Positions 23,930 through 38,234 of a stretch of 64,000 bases of DNA are shown one piece after another; position 1 is the first letter of the stretch, and each line of letters opens with the position of its first letter. The notes below the pieces were generated by a model. It did no database searches and had not been told where the DNA came from. It saw only the letters and a list, made by a program, of their open reading frames with translations. The DNA comes from Epiperipatus broadwayi (taxonomy: Eukaryota; Onychophora; Udeonychophora; Euonychophora; Peripatidae). A program made the position numbers and the translations under genes. The DNA lies in NCBI GenBank assembly GCA_028023455.1, contig JAQFVV010006652.1, positions 430,132 to 494,131 of the forward strand, given 5' to 3'.

Positions 23930-25350
23930 CAAGGTAAAAGAATCGCAGAAGTTGCTATGTATTTTTTTTCCTCATCTAATAAAATATGTTAATTGAAACG
24001 TTTACTTAACACGAACGCGAACTTGCAACGCTCACTTTTATTTCATGAATTTATGTTACAAAAGTATTGTTTTTTGAAATGCTATATTTTTACTATACAT
24101 TTTTATTATACACGTAAAGATTAACTTGAAGAATATTGCAGTGATTACATACGACAGCTTAAATTTTAGCAAGCCTTTAACCATCCCTCCCTCCTCATAC
24201 ATCGATCTACATGCATGACATGCGCACAATCAACCAAAATATTGGTTTAGACACCATAAGTTTAACTATAATGCGCTCACTTTTAAAATACCAATTTAAA
24301 AAGAATGTTTAACACTTTTAAATGTGGTTAATTCTTTACTTTAAAAAGGAATCTCATTAACCTTTTTTAAATTCTTAATAAAATGTAAATAAAAATAAAC
24401 TTATGATGGAATTAAAAATAATAAAAATATGTGTGTTTATATATAAAAATGTCAATATGTATATAAAGCTAGCAAGCTGTGCTCTTACTTATTAACTCTT
24501 GCTTAGTCATGTCTTTGAAACATAGAATAAACTAAATTAAATTGGTTTAATGAATTATATGTTTATAAATAAATTTGTATGTTTGTTTTTTTTTTACGTC
24601 TCAAACATTTTTACGAAAATTACTTCCAAGTGCTTTATTATTATACAATTTTATTATTGCCTAATATTATAATGAATTCTACATATTTATGGAATGCAAT
24701 CAATAAAAGATTTAATTAAGTTATATTGGATGCAAATAAATAATAAATACGCAATGCATAACTTTGCTTTATTTCATTAAAAACCTGCTTCAATCTTCAC
24801 TCCTGGTAATTGGTCTGGTGAGTACTGCCTTATTTTTCGATGTTCCTCTAGGAATGGTTGCTGGAGAATCATTTTTTTTTTGGACTGGGCTATTTATTAA
24901 AAAAGTTGTTTTATCTTTTACCTATACAACTTTTCATAAAGAATATCCATATAACTTTGATTATTTAATCCTTAAAAAATACATTATTTGTCTCAAAAGA
25001 AAGTTAAGCTCTCATACTTCACCTATTTTACATCCATTAATATATGTTTCTCTTTTATATCATCACACAAAAAAACAAAGGCTATAACTAGGCATGGCAA
25101 AGGGGACCCTGAAAAGAAACAGATAAATATATATCTTCATCCTTTAAATTGTCCATCCAGACTTTGCAAAGTAGTTTAGGTGCAGTAAAGACAATATATC
25201 TGTCATGTTTATGTATGAATCTATATAAAAACTGGCACATGTACATACATTTTATACTATTTCTAGTATATAATACATAAAAACAAAAGTACATTTGCAT
25301 ATTTACAATATTTAGAATGGTTATACTCTGCCTGTACCATTGGCAAGATA
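23930..25350. other. No gene recognised; possible 5' flank of the 23.5-kb gene
   Basis: 24180-24300 is somewhat less AT-rich. A minus-strand acceptor-like CTGTGCTTTAG near 23916 would allow a 5' UTR exon boundary, but this is unproven. Open frames at 24764-25300 look random. Confidence 0.35.
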
Positions 25351-25354
25351 TAGC

Positions 25355-25855
25355 TTCTAATTTTGGCTGATCTATGGAAGAAGGGATTGATGTACTCTTA
25401 TAGATTTCCTATCATTTCCAATTGTATTGTGACATCCTATCTTGTGAATAGATCTGGTGACACTAATGGATGTACTTGACAGCTTGTATCATGTCAGCAT
25501 TTGGTTCTAGCAGCTTCCAGTCCTGAGCATGGACCTACCTAGCTATGTCAACCATTTGCCTGATAACTATTGTCTGGAGAATGTGGATTGTCTTTCAGCT
25601 CTGTGACAACAGTTCTCTCATTCTATCTTCAAAAAAATTGACTATTTATTGTCAAATTCCCATCCATAATGGAAACATTCAGATTGAGTAAGCATAAATG
25701 CCTTCTGGGCCATTCTTATGCATTATCTATTTGTAGATGCATTGGTTCGAGGCGATGAATGTTCAATACAATTTATTTAAGACAAGATCTGGACTAGTCC
25801 ATTACTTAAAGGCAAGATGAGATATGACATTAGGTAAGGTGAGATATGACAATAT
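25355..25855 (-). mobile_element. Decayed solo LTR of the Ty3/gypsy family at 45.5-48.3 kb
   Basis: It resembles the LTR at 45452-46081 in order and orientation: TGTCATAT..CACCTT start (about 25850), CTTGCCTTTAAG.., a TATTGTC..GACTATTT middle and CCAGTCCTGAGCATGGACCT (plus strand, about 25516; LTR counterpart 45774-45793). No internal gypsy sequence adjoins it, so it is probably a solo LTR. Boundaries are approximate. Confidence 0.6.
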
Positions 25856-25859
25856 CAAA

Positions 25860-28800
25860 TGTGTCCAGGTAGCTCAATGTATTGTTTAATAGTGATCAAT
25901 GCATTATCCAGTATTCTGATTATATTCATTGCACTCTGCTTCCCAATATCTAAATGAGTGAATTACAAAACTGATTGACACACATATTGTCCAACAATTT
26001 ATGCTTTTTGTTCAGGATCACAACTCAAACTATTGTTGATGCTGATCGTAAATTAATATAATTTTGATGTATGATAAACTAACTACATTGACTTTACTTT
26101 TATGCATTATATAAAAACAGGTAAACATTTTATTAATAATAAAAATTTCAGAAATAAGTTCATATATATTAAAGTTAAGATAGTGGATTACTTATATAAA
26201 TTTAGCAAAGTAGCATTCAAAGTTTGCTCAATAATAATAGTAATTAGTATATTATATTTTGTTTTGCTACAATTTTATTGCAGGAATGATATTTAAATTT
26301 ATTAAATTTACATTGCACACTAATTAAATTAAACACATATATGGTTGTGAAATGTAAAATGCATGATGTACTGCATAAGTATCTATAATTGGCATTATTA
26401 CTAAAATGAAATCAAATGCAAATAAATATAAGAATCATATTTTTATTTTTAAAAAAAAAAACACTTAAGTTTTTAATTTTTCTGAACATTTAATGTTTTA
26501 AAATTTCTTGAGATTTCTTTTTTTTTTTTTTTTGTCCATTTAAATTTTTTAAAATTTTTGCTAATAATTGATGAATTTGCTAAAAAAAAAAAAAAAAAAA
26601 AACCAGAAAAATAATTATTTTCATTTATAAATACATATGAACAATCTTGTGTCTTTATTGAATACAAAAAAATTATAAGCAGTTATTAATGTTATTATTA
26701 TTATATTTTGTTACCATTATTAAAGATCCAAAAGTAAAATTTTGTACAGATCACACAAAAGTTAGTTAAGGTACTGCAAATAACCCAAACATTCTAAACT
26801 TGTTCCAATATATTATCTCTTCCATAACAGTTAATAGTCAGTATTTTCTTCATAAAGCTCATTTTGCAAAGTTTTCCAAGCTGCCTCTTAAGAAATCCTT
26901 AATAAATAATCAATTTGCATAATAGCTTGTAAAAACTAAAAATATATCTTTGTAAAATATTGATTATTTTTTTTAATTAAAAATTCTTTCTATAAGCCTA
27001 TGAAAAATTTGAATTTTTCTTTCACATAGTTAGTCCTTAGAAACCTAGCTAACTATTTTATATTGATTGGCAAATGGATGTCCAATTATTTTTTACCTAG
27101 AAAATAAACAATGATAGAAATCTGCTCAAATTATCACCACTTAGCAATTGTAAGCCTGCCCGCCTTTACCCCTCACTTTTTGAGAGGTTGTTTATCTGCA
27201 GTGAATAATTTAAAAGTTGGTTTGCCTTTTTTATTTATATGTATACAATATTTACTGATGCATCAAAAAATTTTAGACAAAATAAATATTTCATAATTTA
27301 GGTATCTGGCTCTGAGAATGACTTTACATTGTAAATATGTCTTCATTATAGGAAAAATAAATCCTATGCTGAGTTTGTCATTTTATTAACATTTTTCTCA
27401 AGTAATGATTGTTAAAGAATAACAGTTCCAAATAAACTGAAAAAGAGGCTACATTTGAAATATAATTATTGCTAAGATTTGATAAACATAACACGATTTT
27501 GTTACTTTGTAATAAAGAACTGGATTCATTTGCAGAGGTTTTTAAAATAAACTAAAAGTGATAATAATGTTAAAATGAAGAAAACAATTATACTTGCTTG
27601 TATAGCAAGTAAAATTTATTAATTATCGACTAAGATATAGAAATAATTATTATTGGAAATCGGTAGAATAAACGCCCCCTATGTAGATTCTTTAAATAAA
27701 TAAAATGATGTAAAAAAAAAAAGCAGTAACATAAAATAATCACTTTGAGTTTATTTCAGTACAGTTCTGATCTCAACTATGTACTTTACATAATGTACCA
27801 CTTTTCTAAACATTGTAATAAGCTTCTAAATAAAAAAAATGTGACAAATCAGTTTATAAATATATTAATCACCATCATTATTTCCAACTATAATCTGGGT
27901 TTTTTCAAAGTGGTCATTCCAAGTTTAATCCAAAATCTCAGATCCATAACTTCTTTTATATCATTTCAACAAACATTTATATCTCACAATATATCTAGCT
28001 CTTTTGGTATGAGACTTTACCAAATATCAAAAATGCATAATGAGTCTACTAAAACAATATCCTTTAATTTGTGTGTTAACTTTATTTTGGTGATTAGAGG
28101 AATCCACATTCATCAAATTATTAAATTTCCTGAAAAGTTCATCTTTAAACTCCTTGTAGATGCAAGTTTTCATATTCTATACCCTGAAAGAAAGAAAAAA
28201 TGCTTTAACACCAATTACAACTTAATATTACACATATGCACTAAGCTCATATATCATTTTCGAATGCATCTGTTTTATAAACATAATATATGGAATTGAT
28301 TCCAATCAAAGGATCCACTTTTTAAAAAAAATAAAGAGACTGATTGTGTAATTATCTGATCAGAGCTCTAAAAAAAGGAAGGAAATTATGATAAGAAATC
28401 CATTAAAAGCTGTGCTTACTTCCTCATTTTAAAAATGCTTAGTTTTCTCAAATCACCAATACATATATAAATTATTTGCCAATGTTATAAACATTTATGA
28501 ACTTTACATAAAATTTTGAATAAACTTGATTTGATATGTATGTCTTATTTTATGTATTCAGAAATGGTATGTGATCCAATTTATGTAATTTATATTTGCT
28601 AATAGTTTGTATTTGTGGTATAATTATAGTATAACTAGGGCACAAGTTTTATAATACAGAACCATATAAATTATCCCCCTTCCCTTAAATAAGTGGGTTT
28701 TTTTATTATTTATAATATGTATTCCAGTTTTGTTCTAGAGACTGCCCTCATTATTTTGTTAAAAAATAATTTGTTATTAAAGGCTAAATACATACGATTT

Positions 28801-29450
28801 TCAAATGAAAGGATGCAAATTTCCAGTTAAGGTATGTATTAATGAAAGGAACTTATAGTACATAAATATCAGAATTGAGCATAAAATACTAATAGCTTCT
28901 TCAAGTGGTCTTAGTGATAATTAAAAACAACCTAAAAAATAAATTATATAACTTTATGAAAAATATAGATTTTACATTTTGTATTTAAATCATCGGCTGC
29001 AAAAAGAAGTTTGCTGTTAACTGAAAGGAGACCTTTTGATTCCTCTTGAAGGCCTTAAAGGAATCAAATAGGGCAAATTCCTAATGTCCACTCCATACAT
29101 TCTTGTCATTGCAACTGTAGCAACTGTTATTACTATGTGATTATTCATAGGGCTGACTACAAATATGCATTAGTCAATGTAATGAGTTTATTGACTTTTT
29201 ACCACTGAGTGTAAGATCAAGAAACACCAGGGTCTTTCATCTCAGTTGCCAGATAACTCAGAATGAATGTATGTGTAAATGATAAATATTTTTCCAATAG
29301 ATATATACAACCATGGCAGACAAAAATAAATCATGTCCCTTATTCCCAGGAAGCTGTAAAGTCACCAACCAAAGCAGCAGTTGGTAGCCGAAGGCAGAGG
29401 ATGTTAAGAATTCCCTGGTTGTGGACCCAGGCTGCCATTTGATGATGACT
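25860..29450. other. No gene called; one long unexplained open frame
   Basis: A plus-strand frame runs without stops from 27745 to 28299 but has no ATG at its start and encodes an Ile/Ser/Phe/Asn-rich sequence. On its complement, 28195-28050, a pyrimidine tract ending in TTTCAG at about 28181 precedes a short frame starting with Met (MKTCIYKEFKDELF, then NNLMNVDSSN). This could be an exon or a transposon remnant. Neither is convincing. Poly-T/poly-A runs lie at 26518-26534 and 26582-26601. Confidence 0.3.
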
Positions 29451-29454
29451 TTTT

Positions 29455-32255
29455 ATTTAGGTACTTACAACTGCAGATCACTTTCAAGTGAAGGAAGATT
29501 GTAAGAATTAGAAGAATAACTGTTTTATATTAAATGGGACATTATTGGACTTTGTGAAGTTAGAAAAAAGGTGAAGAGACAATTGATTTAAAAAGTGGAC
29601 ATATACTCCACTATAAAGACACAAATGAAGAAGCACAAATCGAATAAGATTCATTATAAACAAAAAGTGGAAGAACAACATTGTGGAGATTAATGGCATA
29701 TCGGACAGAATGGCAAAATTAGTTATTCAATTTAATAGCAAATACCAAATGCAGGTAATTCAGGTTTATGCCCCAACAAGTTGTCGTAGTGATGAAGTAG
29801 TAGAAGATTTTTATATGGCTGTACAAAAGACTTTGGATTAGACTAAACAACATTTTAAAATTGTTATGAGAGACTTTAATGCTAGAATTGGTAAACAAAT
29901 GAAAGATGAAAGTGCTGTAGGTAATTTTGGTTATGGTAATAGAAATGAGAGAGGACATAGACTTGTGGAGTTTTCAGAAAAAGAAACACTTCATATTATG
30001 AATTCTTTTTTTAAGAAAAATGTTAAAAGGAAATGAACATGGAAGCATCCAAATGAAGGTACAGCAGAATTGGATTATATTTTGACTAACAGAAAATACA
30101 TATTTCAAGATTGTAATGTTCTTCATAAATTTAATACAGGAAGTGATCATCGATTAGTAAGGTGTAAGATATGTATTAATGTGAAACTAGAGAGACAAAA
30201 ATTATTAAGAAAAACAATATTTTCAGTTGATATTCCTAATCTTCAGAAACATTCTAATAATTGAAATTAGAACTTGCAAATCGGTTTCAGGTATTAATAG
30301 ATTATGAACATAATTCAGATTTGAATGAAATTAATAAGAAAATAATTGATACACTTTTAAAAACTGCAACAAAGATAGCTGGTAGAAAGAAGCAGGAATT
30401 GACCAATAAAATTTCTACTGAGACTAGAGAATTTATGAAGAAAAGAAGGAATATGAAGATATACAAAAATAATGCATTAAAAAGGATTAGAATATCTCAA
30501 ATTTTGTAAAATGGTGCGGAAAAGAGTTGATAATGATATAAGAAAGTATAATTGTGAACTAGCAATGAAAGCTGTAGAAGAGAATAAGTCTCAAGAATGT
30601 AAAACAATATTTTGGTAGTGGTAGGTAATTTATGTCTGCAATAAGAAAAAAAGATTGAATTATTATTAAAAAAAGAGAAGACATCATGAAATGGATAGAA
30701 GGCTTCTATCAAGAATTATACAGTAATAAAGAACAAGTACCTCCTATATCTATTATATCTTCTAAATTGCCCAGAATTTTAAATGAAGAAGTGAGATATG
30801 CAATTAAATTTATGAAGAAAGGAAAAGCTCCATGTAATGATGGAATTATAATTGATATATTAAAAAAAGCAGGTGAAGAAATAGAATTTTTTTAGCAAAG
30901 TTATATACCAAATGTCTACATGATAAAGATGTACCAGATGATTGGAAGAATGCAGTAATAATATTAATATTTTAAAAAATGATAAAGAAGTTATTAGAAA
31001 GTACAGATCTATTAACCTCATATCAGTTTTATACAAAATTTTTACCAAGATAATTACAACTCGACTATGGAGAACATTGGATTTCCACCAACCAAGAGAA
31101 CAAGCTGGAGTTAAAAGTGGTTTTTGTACAATAGATCATATTCAAGTATTGAAGAAGTTATAGAAAGTATCAATGAATATGAGTTGCCATTATGCTTTGG
31201 ATTTGTAGATTATGAAAAGGCATTTGATTCTATAAACATTTCTTCAGTGATTAAAGCACTGGATTATCAAGGTATAGACCCAGGATATTATCATATTCTG
31301 GCAAATGTTTATAAAAATGCAACAGCAACAATTAGATTGCATAATGATACTAGGAAAGTCAACATTGAAATGGGTGTAAGATAGTGTGACTCCATATCTC
31401 CAAAACATTTTGCAGCAGGGCTACAAGAAGTATTTTGTGGATTAAAATAGGAAGCTAAAGGAGTAAAAGTAAATCGAGATTATTTAAGTCATTTTTGCAA
31501 ATAAGCTGCAGGAAATGTTGCAGGAGTTATCAGATGAAAGTAAGAAAGTAGGACTAAAGATAAATATTAAAAAGACTACAGTAATGTTCAATGGATTTTC
31601 TCAAAAGATGAAAATAAAGATTGATTATGATGAATTAGAAGAAGTTAGCAACTACAAATACCTTGGTCAGATTATTACTGCAGATGGAAACATAATGGAT
31701 GAAATTAATTATAGAATTAAATTTATTTGGAGTGCTTTTGGTAGAAATAACTTGATACTAAAAGGAAATATGCCTAGGTGTTTGAAAAGGAAGGTTTTTA
31801 ATAAATGTGTTTTGCCAGTTCTTACTTATGAATCTGAGACTTGAACACTTAATAGAAGAGCAATACAGAGACTTCAAACCACTCAAAAAAGTATGGATAG
31901 ATGCATGTTAGGAGTAACAAGAAGAGATGATAATGCAATATATGGGTAAGAGAACAAACAGGTGTTACTGATCTCATTGAAAAAATTAAAAGACTGAAGT
32001 GGAGTTGGGCTGGACATATTGCTAGAAGAGATAATAATAGTTTGACAATTGAAATCTTAAACTGGATTCCAAGAGATTTTAAAAGATCCAGAAAGAGATC
32101 ACAAGTGAGATGGATGAATGAAATAAAAAAGTATGCAGGGGTAATGTGGAGAAGAGAAGCTAAAGATCAGAGAAGATGGATTGAACTTGGAGAGACCATC
32201 CTGCAGTGGATTTATAATGGTTCATGATCCATGATGCAAGACATTAATAATTATT
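29455..32255 (+). mobile_element. Nearly full-length dead RTE (BovB-like) LINE
   Basis: About 2.8 kb, sense on the plus strand. Endonuclease: IGLCEVR (29544, catalytic Glu), QVYAPTS (29762), DFNARIG (29872; the usual preceding Gly is Arg), NERGHRLVEF (29946), ELDYIL (30067), GSDHRLV (30139). Reverse transcriptase: IEGFYQELYSN (30692), motif A FVDYEKAFDSI (31202), GVR before motif B (31373), then KVGLKINIKKT (31550), KYLGQIITADG (31657) and the C-terminal RTE block with FNKCVLPVLTY (31797), GHIARR (32014) and a Trp/Arg-rich end. Several stops and frameshifts are present. RT motif C (F-A-D-D) is absent: the sequence passes from the residues just before it to FANKLQ (about 31490-31505), as if a short segment had been deleted. 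The 3' end is TTAATAATTATTATT. It cannot encode active enzyme. Confidence 0.9.
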
Positions 32256-32259
32256 ATTA

Positions 32260-34060
32260 AACAAAATGCATGGACGTGCGAATAAGTATATTGCACAGAG
32301 TCGAGATCTATAGTTAGTGATGATCAACCTAGAGATTATTAAGTTATTTTAAATTCATTTTTGTTTAGGGTATGTTAAGTTTAACTTAAGAAATTTTTTA
32401 TCAAGGCATATAAATACATAAGGCTTTAACCTTAATACTATGCATCTTTTGATGACTAATTTTACCATGAGAGCAACTTCTGCAAATCTTAACACAAGAT
32501 TACAACTAAGAGCGGTTATCTTATCTTCAACCTACTTTCTAATTATATAGGCAAATCTAAAGCATTTCAACTTGAAAGTATGAAGCTAGTATATACTTCA
32601 CTGATTAAGTCCAATAACTCATTTAGAAATCAACATTTGCAAAATCTTTCAATTCATAGAGAGTTAATATTTAGATCTTATAATTAGAAATATTTTGAAT
32701 CAATTTAAAGTTGTAACCATTAATTCTTATTAAGCACATGATCAACACATAAATACATATAAGGCTTTAATCTTAATACTATGGTTTGAATGCCTAATTT
32801 TACCACAAGAGTGACATCTACAAGCCATATAGAAAGAAAATTGAATGTAATAATTTGTTTGTAGTATATATCAATGTTGAAGCTGAGTTGTACATACATA
32901 ACATTGTGTGTATATGCATCCAGTAATATTGTTATTCATGTATTCATCATATTATTAAATGTTTGAGTGAGGATTCTGCCATATACATTTAGTTTATGTA
33001 TAGTATAATATTTGAAATACAAGCTTACTCCATATACATGGAGTTTAAGAAGAATTAAACACAGACTTTGAAGCTCCCTTCAGCTATTCTTTCTATCTCA
33101 TATAACAATATGCTTGTGGTTAAGACCTGTAGAGGTCCCTACTTTCGTATTTTCAAGCACACATGCTTAAAGCTTTAATGCTTTGTAAATATAACCAATA
33201 TAAATAAATGCAGATGAGAACTATACTCAGAAATGAAAAAAATTAAATATATACCTATGATTTATCTTTAATATTAGTAAGTTGTAGATACAATTTGGTA
33301 TGATAATTTATTTACTCTACATATTTTTTTGTATAATGATTTCTTCCTGAGTTCAACTAATTAATTTATTTGTGCATAATTAGTTTGTGCTTCTCATGAA
33401 TATTGGATAGATATAACATGTATGGATATTATTATTTTATATATGTGAAGAGAATCCACTTCTACTCAATCTACTTATATTATCTAATGATGACGAAAGT
33501 ATATGTAGAATTATTTTTATGTCTAGATACATGAATGCTTATATTACCGGATAATAAATTGAATTATGTGTCAATGATGGATTTAAGCATTTTATTACTT
33601 ATAAAACTTATTGTAATTTTGGATAAATGCCCTATTCATGATCCAATGTTTTATGTATTATAGAATACTCATAAGTCCTATTTTTTTTTTTACATCCATA
33701 TTTATGTGATATTCATAATTAACATAATCCTAAGCATTAAAGATTAAATGAAAGAATAGATTGCACTGGAATAGTTCAAATATGTCTAAACTTAAATTAT
33801 GTTTCAATAATGTTCTTATATTTATATCAGACTATAAAGTAATTGCTTTAAAGAACTGGAATATTTATATTTTAATTCACATCATATGAAAATATATGTT
33901 TTATTGATCTATTAATAAATGCTGTTTTATTTCTATTACATTCTGGAGTTTGTACATATGAATATGTGCTTTTATAAAAGAGCTACGATATAGGATTTTA
34001 GGTGTAACCTAAATTTATACTGGAATAAATGATATCTAGTATATTTTCTTAGAAGAATAG
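32260..34060. other. AT-rich, no gene seen
   Basis: Apart from the repeat pair above, 33055-33100 (ACAGACTTTGAAGCTCCCTT) resembles the tRNA-like module of 11657-11789 on the minus strand. Nothing else can be supported. Confidence 0.4.
32402..32830. repeat. Pair of dispersed direct repeats
   Basis: A unit of about 90 bp (32402-32495) beginning AAGGCATATAAATACAT with AAGGCTTTAACCTTAATAC recurs at about 32742-32825 with substitutions. Function unknown. Confidence 0.55.
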
Positions 34061-34062
34061 TA

Positions 34063-34316
34063 ATTGATGTGATGTGATGTATTATGATTTCTCCTTATAT
34101 GGAGTCAGGAATCTCTCAGCAACTATGCCCAGGGACACCTGTTAGCCACTTTACCTTCCCTTTCCTTTCCCCACCTTAAGTTTTCCCAGATCCTGCTCCA
34201 TCCCATTTCCACAACATAATCTTTGTCAACTCCATGCCCTTTATATCTAAATCCCCTTTATCTTTTCTCAAACCCAGCATAAAAACCAATACCCCACTTT
34301 TTGTATAATCACTTTT
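34063..34316 (-). mobile_element. 5'-truncated LINE 3' UTR, same family as 2813-3870
   Basis: Collinear with 2813-3060 on the same strand, with high visual similarity, including TGTTAGCCACTTTA and CATCCCATTTCCACAACAT. It carries the same CATCA-type tail at its left end. It stops abruptly at about 34316, the expected 5' truncation. Confidence 0.8.
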
Positions 34317-34319
34317 AAG

Positions 34320-37275
34320 TTGTGAACCTAACCTTGCCCTCTCGTAAGTATTCTAATTATCACAGTCTCTTCATAAGCTAACCATTATAATATATACCTA
34401 ATCACAGTTTTAAAAAAAATTAATTAGAAATTTATAAATTTGCATTCAAAAATATTAGGCTTGCATTCACTTGTTTAAGTGGAATTTTGAACCATCTCTC
34501 AGACAACCATTTCTTTTTCTTTGTCTTGTATATTCAGTCATGTGTAATTACTCTCTTTGTCTCTTTTCATAGCTACATATTCTATTTTTTTGTTAATTAT
34601 TTTTATGGTTATTTTAATGTGTAAATTTTAAAAATTAGTAATCTTTCCAATTTGTCTAATCATGCTAGCACAAATTCTGTTAAGAATAGGTTATAACTTA
34701 GTCTTGATGCCCTATTACCTAATTATCTTCAAACTTTCAATGAGTGTTAGATCTAATAAGCTTTCTATTAGTTTAGTAATATGATTTTATAATGTCATGA
34801 TTAATGTATACACATAATCTGGAGTTTAAATCCAGGCTAGATTATAAATAGGCTTCAATTGTTCTCAGTTATATGGCTCACAGTCACCTTCAGTTAATCA
34901 TCAATGGTGGTCAGTAAATGAATATTTAAAAATCCTAAGCTAGCGTATAAGGTTCCAAATTAATTGGATTGTCAGGTGAATGTTGATGTGCTAATTATTA
35001 AAAATACAAATTATAATATGGTAAGGCCTCTACCATTGATGATGAAGTTGGCGTATGCTGATTACAGGCTCTGATTTATTGTAGTTCATTGATCAGCTAC
35101 GTTCACTGATTATTGATAAACCCACTGACCAATCCATTAAACTTGTTTAAAGTATGACTAGGTTTTTACTTTTATCAATGTTTCATAAATAAATGCAATA
35201 GCTTCTACTGACAGTAGCAATTGAAACCTTGTTGGAAAAAAAATGGTAACGATTGATTTTTGATTTTATTTTTATATTTTTTCGCAAGGACCACCGCCTA
35301 TAAATTTTTTTTTTTTGGAAGTTCGAGCGAGAACGTTTTTATGCTATTAATATTTTAACAAAGATTTGTGAAGTAAGTTCTATCACATCAGCAAAAAATT
35401 AATTTAAGACAGTAAAAAAGTTTGCAAGTTTTTTCCAACCTCTATGCGTAGTTTTTACTATTATGAAAACTTTTATTATTATCCCAAACTTGTCCAGCAA
35501 AAGATATGAAAAAATATATTTATATACAATAATTTCTTTATACTCATTACAATTGGTGCTAAGCTTTTCCATGGATACTTAAAACTATGGTAATAGTAAA
35601 TATGAGTAATGCATATATGATTAACATATACATCTACTCCTATGATACAATTTAATTTTAAAAGTTATACCTTAAGATGACAACAAAACTAATTAGCAAA
35701 AAACTAAGCATGCTAATATGAAAAAGACAGCAATTACATGGCTGTCTGAGTGTCCATAATGAGAAAATGAATAAATGAAATATGATTCATGGTAATGCTC
35801 ATATAGATATGCATGTAATTTATGCATTTCTAATTTTGTTTATTTAAAGTCTATGATTCAGAGGGATTACTACATGGACATATTTGTAATGCAGACACAA
35901 TCAAGTGTAATTCAGTAAACATCACAATGTGTGCATAAAAGGTATCATTTGATTATTTATATTTTTCTTATGAATAATGCTTGATATGCATGAACATGTA
36001 AAATGAATGAGGTACAGAATTAGTGAATAATGTAAAGAAAAAAAGTTGTAGATTAAAATGGTGAAATAAACCTTGGATGACTTAGTCTGCAATGGAATGC
36101 TTAAAAATAAAGGTTATATGTTTATAATATGCATCTGTATAGTGGCTAACAGAATAAAAAGTCCATCTTTATATTTTTATTGATGTGATACAGTATCACA
36201 ATTTATTTTAAGAATTACTTTAATTTTATATATGATAGAATTATTCAACACTTGAAAAATGTTCAAAGGAATATTAAACAGTAACTCATGAATAAAAATT
36301 CCTGGTTTTCTAAGAGATGTTCCTGTAAAGTAGACCAGAAGGCTGAATAATACTTAAACTAGAAGATAGAATAAATCACTGAAGGTCTCTACTATCATCC
36401 TCATGGATTCCAAACCAAAATGTGTGGAAAGTGTTTTATGCTTGTGGAATGAATCACATCCACTAAATATTCAATTTGTGATTCAACCACTCAGAGTTGT
36501 AGGTGGATAAGTAGAACACCATAATACAGTTTTCTGTATGATATCAGTTTCTCCACAATGTTGTATCATGCAGAGGTTATTTGAAATGAACTGCCACCTT
36601 GTGAATGTTGTGGGAAATTTTATGCAAACATTAAATGAATAAGTACAAAACAAAATAAGTAATCATGATTACTTTATCACACCTGAGATTAACAGAAGAC
36701 AAACATTGATGTGATGCTACATGTATTTTGATGCCATATACCCAATACTGAATTCAAATTCAGAATAGATGAGACATTCAATGTTGGTCAGTAAATGGAT
36801 GTCTAACTAGTATTAGCTATACATGAAGTGATTATAAATGTCAATATAATGATTGAAAAAACATATGGTTATTATATGAAGAACTCTAAACTATTCATAT
36901 TAGCACTGAGACTATAGTTTAACTCTATCAACACAAAATCACTTCATGCCTTCAATTTAATATAATCTCTATTATAAACAAAAGCAGTTCTTTTTTTATT
37001 TTTAATATCAACTATTGTAAGCATTACAATAGTTTAAACTTATAATAAATTAATACCATCTAAAGTAAAAGAGGACTATTTTTATTACGATTTAGTTTAC
37101 CTTTAAGTAACAGTATTGACTAGCAAAACAAAAGATGGAGTTTAGCTTCCAGATTGAAAAAAAAAAAGGAGTTCCTAAAGCAAAAAATAAGTGCATACAG
37201 ACAAAAATCACAATTTCTTATCTGATTTCATTTAAATTGATAAATAGTAATTATATAATATCATACAGTTCACAA
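34320..37275. other. AT-rich, no gene seen
   Basis: Two short similar pieces (34830-34925 and 36745-36815, each ending in TTGGTCAGTAAATG or GTGGTCAGTAAATG) may be tRNA-like SINE remnants. No coding feature. Confidence 0.35.
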
Positions 37276-37279
37276 TCCT

Positions 37280-38080
37280 TATAGTGACCATAAAAACAGA
37301 AAATTCCAAATATTTGACCAATATAATTTTGGTTGAAAAGAAATAGATTTTTGTTCTAGATTTAAAGAAGAAAATGAACAGATAAAGTGATAAATTTTGA
37401 ATACAAAAACTATTTGTCCTGTTATGAGCCATTTTTTTGCAAATTGTGCATATGATAATAAAGGGATCAAGTGTGTTTCAATTTTGTTTTTTATTGCTGT
37501 TTCAAGTAATTTAATATCAAGTGGACCCATCAATATTGCTCTTACATTTTACATTGTACAAAGTGAAGTTTATTTCTTTATGATTGGGACAATTGCTGTT
37601 GGATAAATATTCTGAATATAATATATCCATTTTGATAGAAAGTTAACTATGTCTTTAGGATAAGAAGTGAACTGTCTTAAGTGTTCAAAAACAATCTTAG
37701 GTATACCTGGTGTTTCTAGATGGCATGAATCTATCATCTCCAAACTTTGTATAAAATCTTGAGGTTTTAATATTTCTGGATCATCTGGTGTTCCAAAGAA
37801 GCTAAAAGGCAGTTTGAGTACTGACTCATTCTAAAGTATCTTAAAGTGTTTGTAGACTGCTGTTAGTATATTATCACTTGTGACAATCTCCTCTCCAGTT
37901 ACTAAGGCTGAAGAAACCTCTGTTGTAAGTGGTTGGTCTTGTGCCCATAGAATATATTATTCCACCATCACTCCATTATACTTCACTATCCACAATTCAA
38001 GGGAGGTTTTAAATGGTGCTCCTAAAGCTATCTTTAACACTACAATATTTATTTTGGTCTCATTCTAACAGGAAAATCAA
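37280..38080 (-). mobile_element. RT N-terminal fragment of an L1/Tx1-like LINE
   Basis: Minus-strand translation in broken frames reads PFSFFGTPDDPEILKPQDFI, then GIPKIVFEHL, IVPIIKK and MGPLDIKLLETAIKNKIE followed by LLSYAQFAKK. This is collinear with the LINE at 61.2-64 kb (FFLGEPEENIVFTPKDF, GIPCFVFKHL, PLGIKLLE, QFAKKG). Only the region before RT motif A is present. It is a truncated, frame-broken relative of the same family. Confidence 0.75.
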
Positions 38081-38234
38081 GAATTAACAGAATATTGAAG
38101 ATTTAGTTGTAAAAATTATCCAGAGATAGCAAGAATTTTAAATTTACCAACTTCAGTCAAGCCTGAAACTCTTCTTTATCATCAGCAATTGGTAGTTTCT
38201 TATTCTTTCCGCACAAGAACACTTATAGTTGTTT

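Noticed and set aside
24764-25300. Overlapping frames of 107, 63 and 70 codons
   Set aside because: Hydrophobic, AT-driven composition with no recognisable domain or splice signals.
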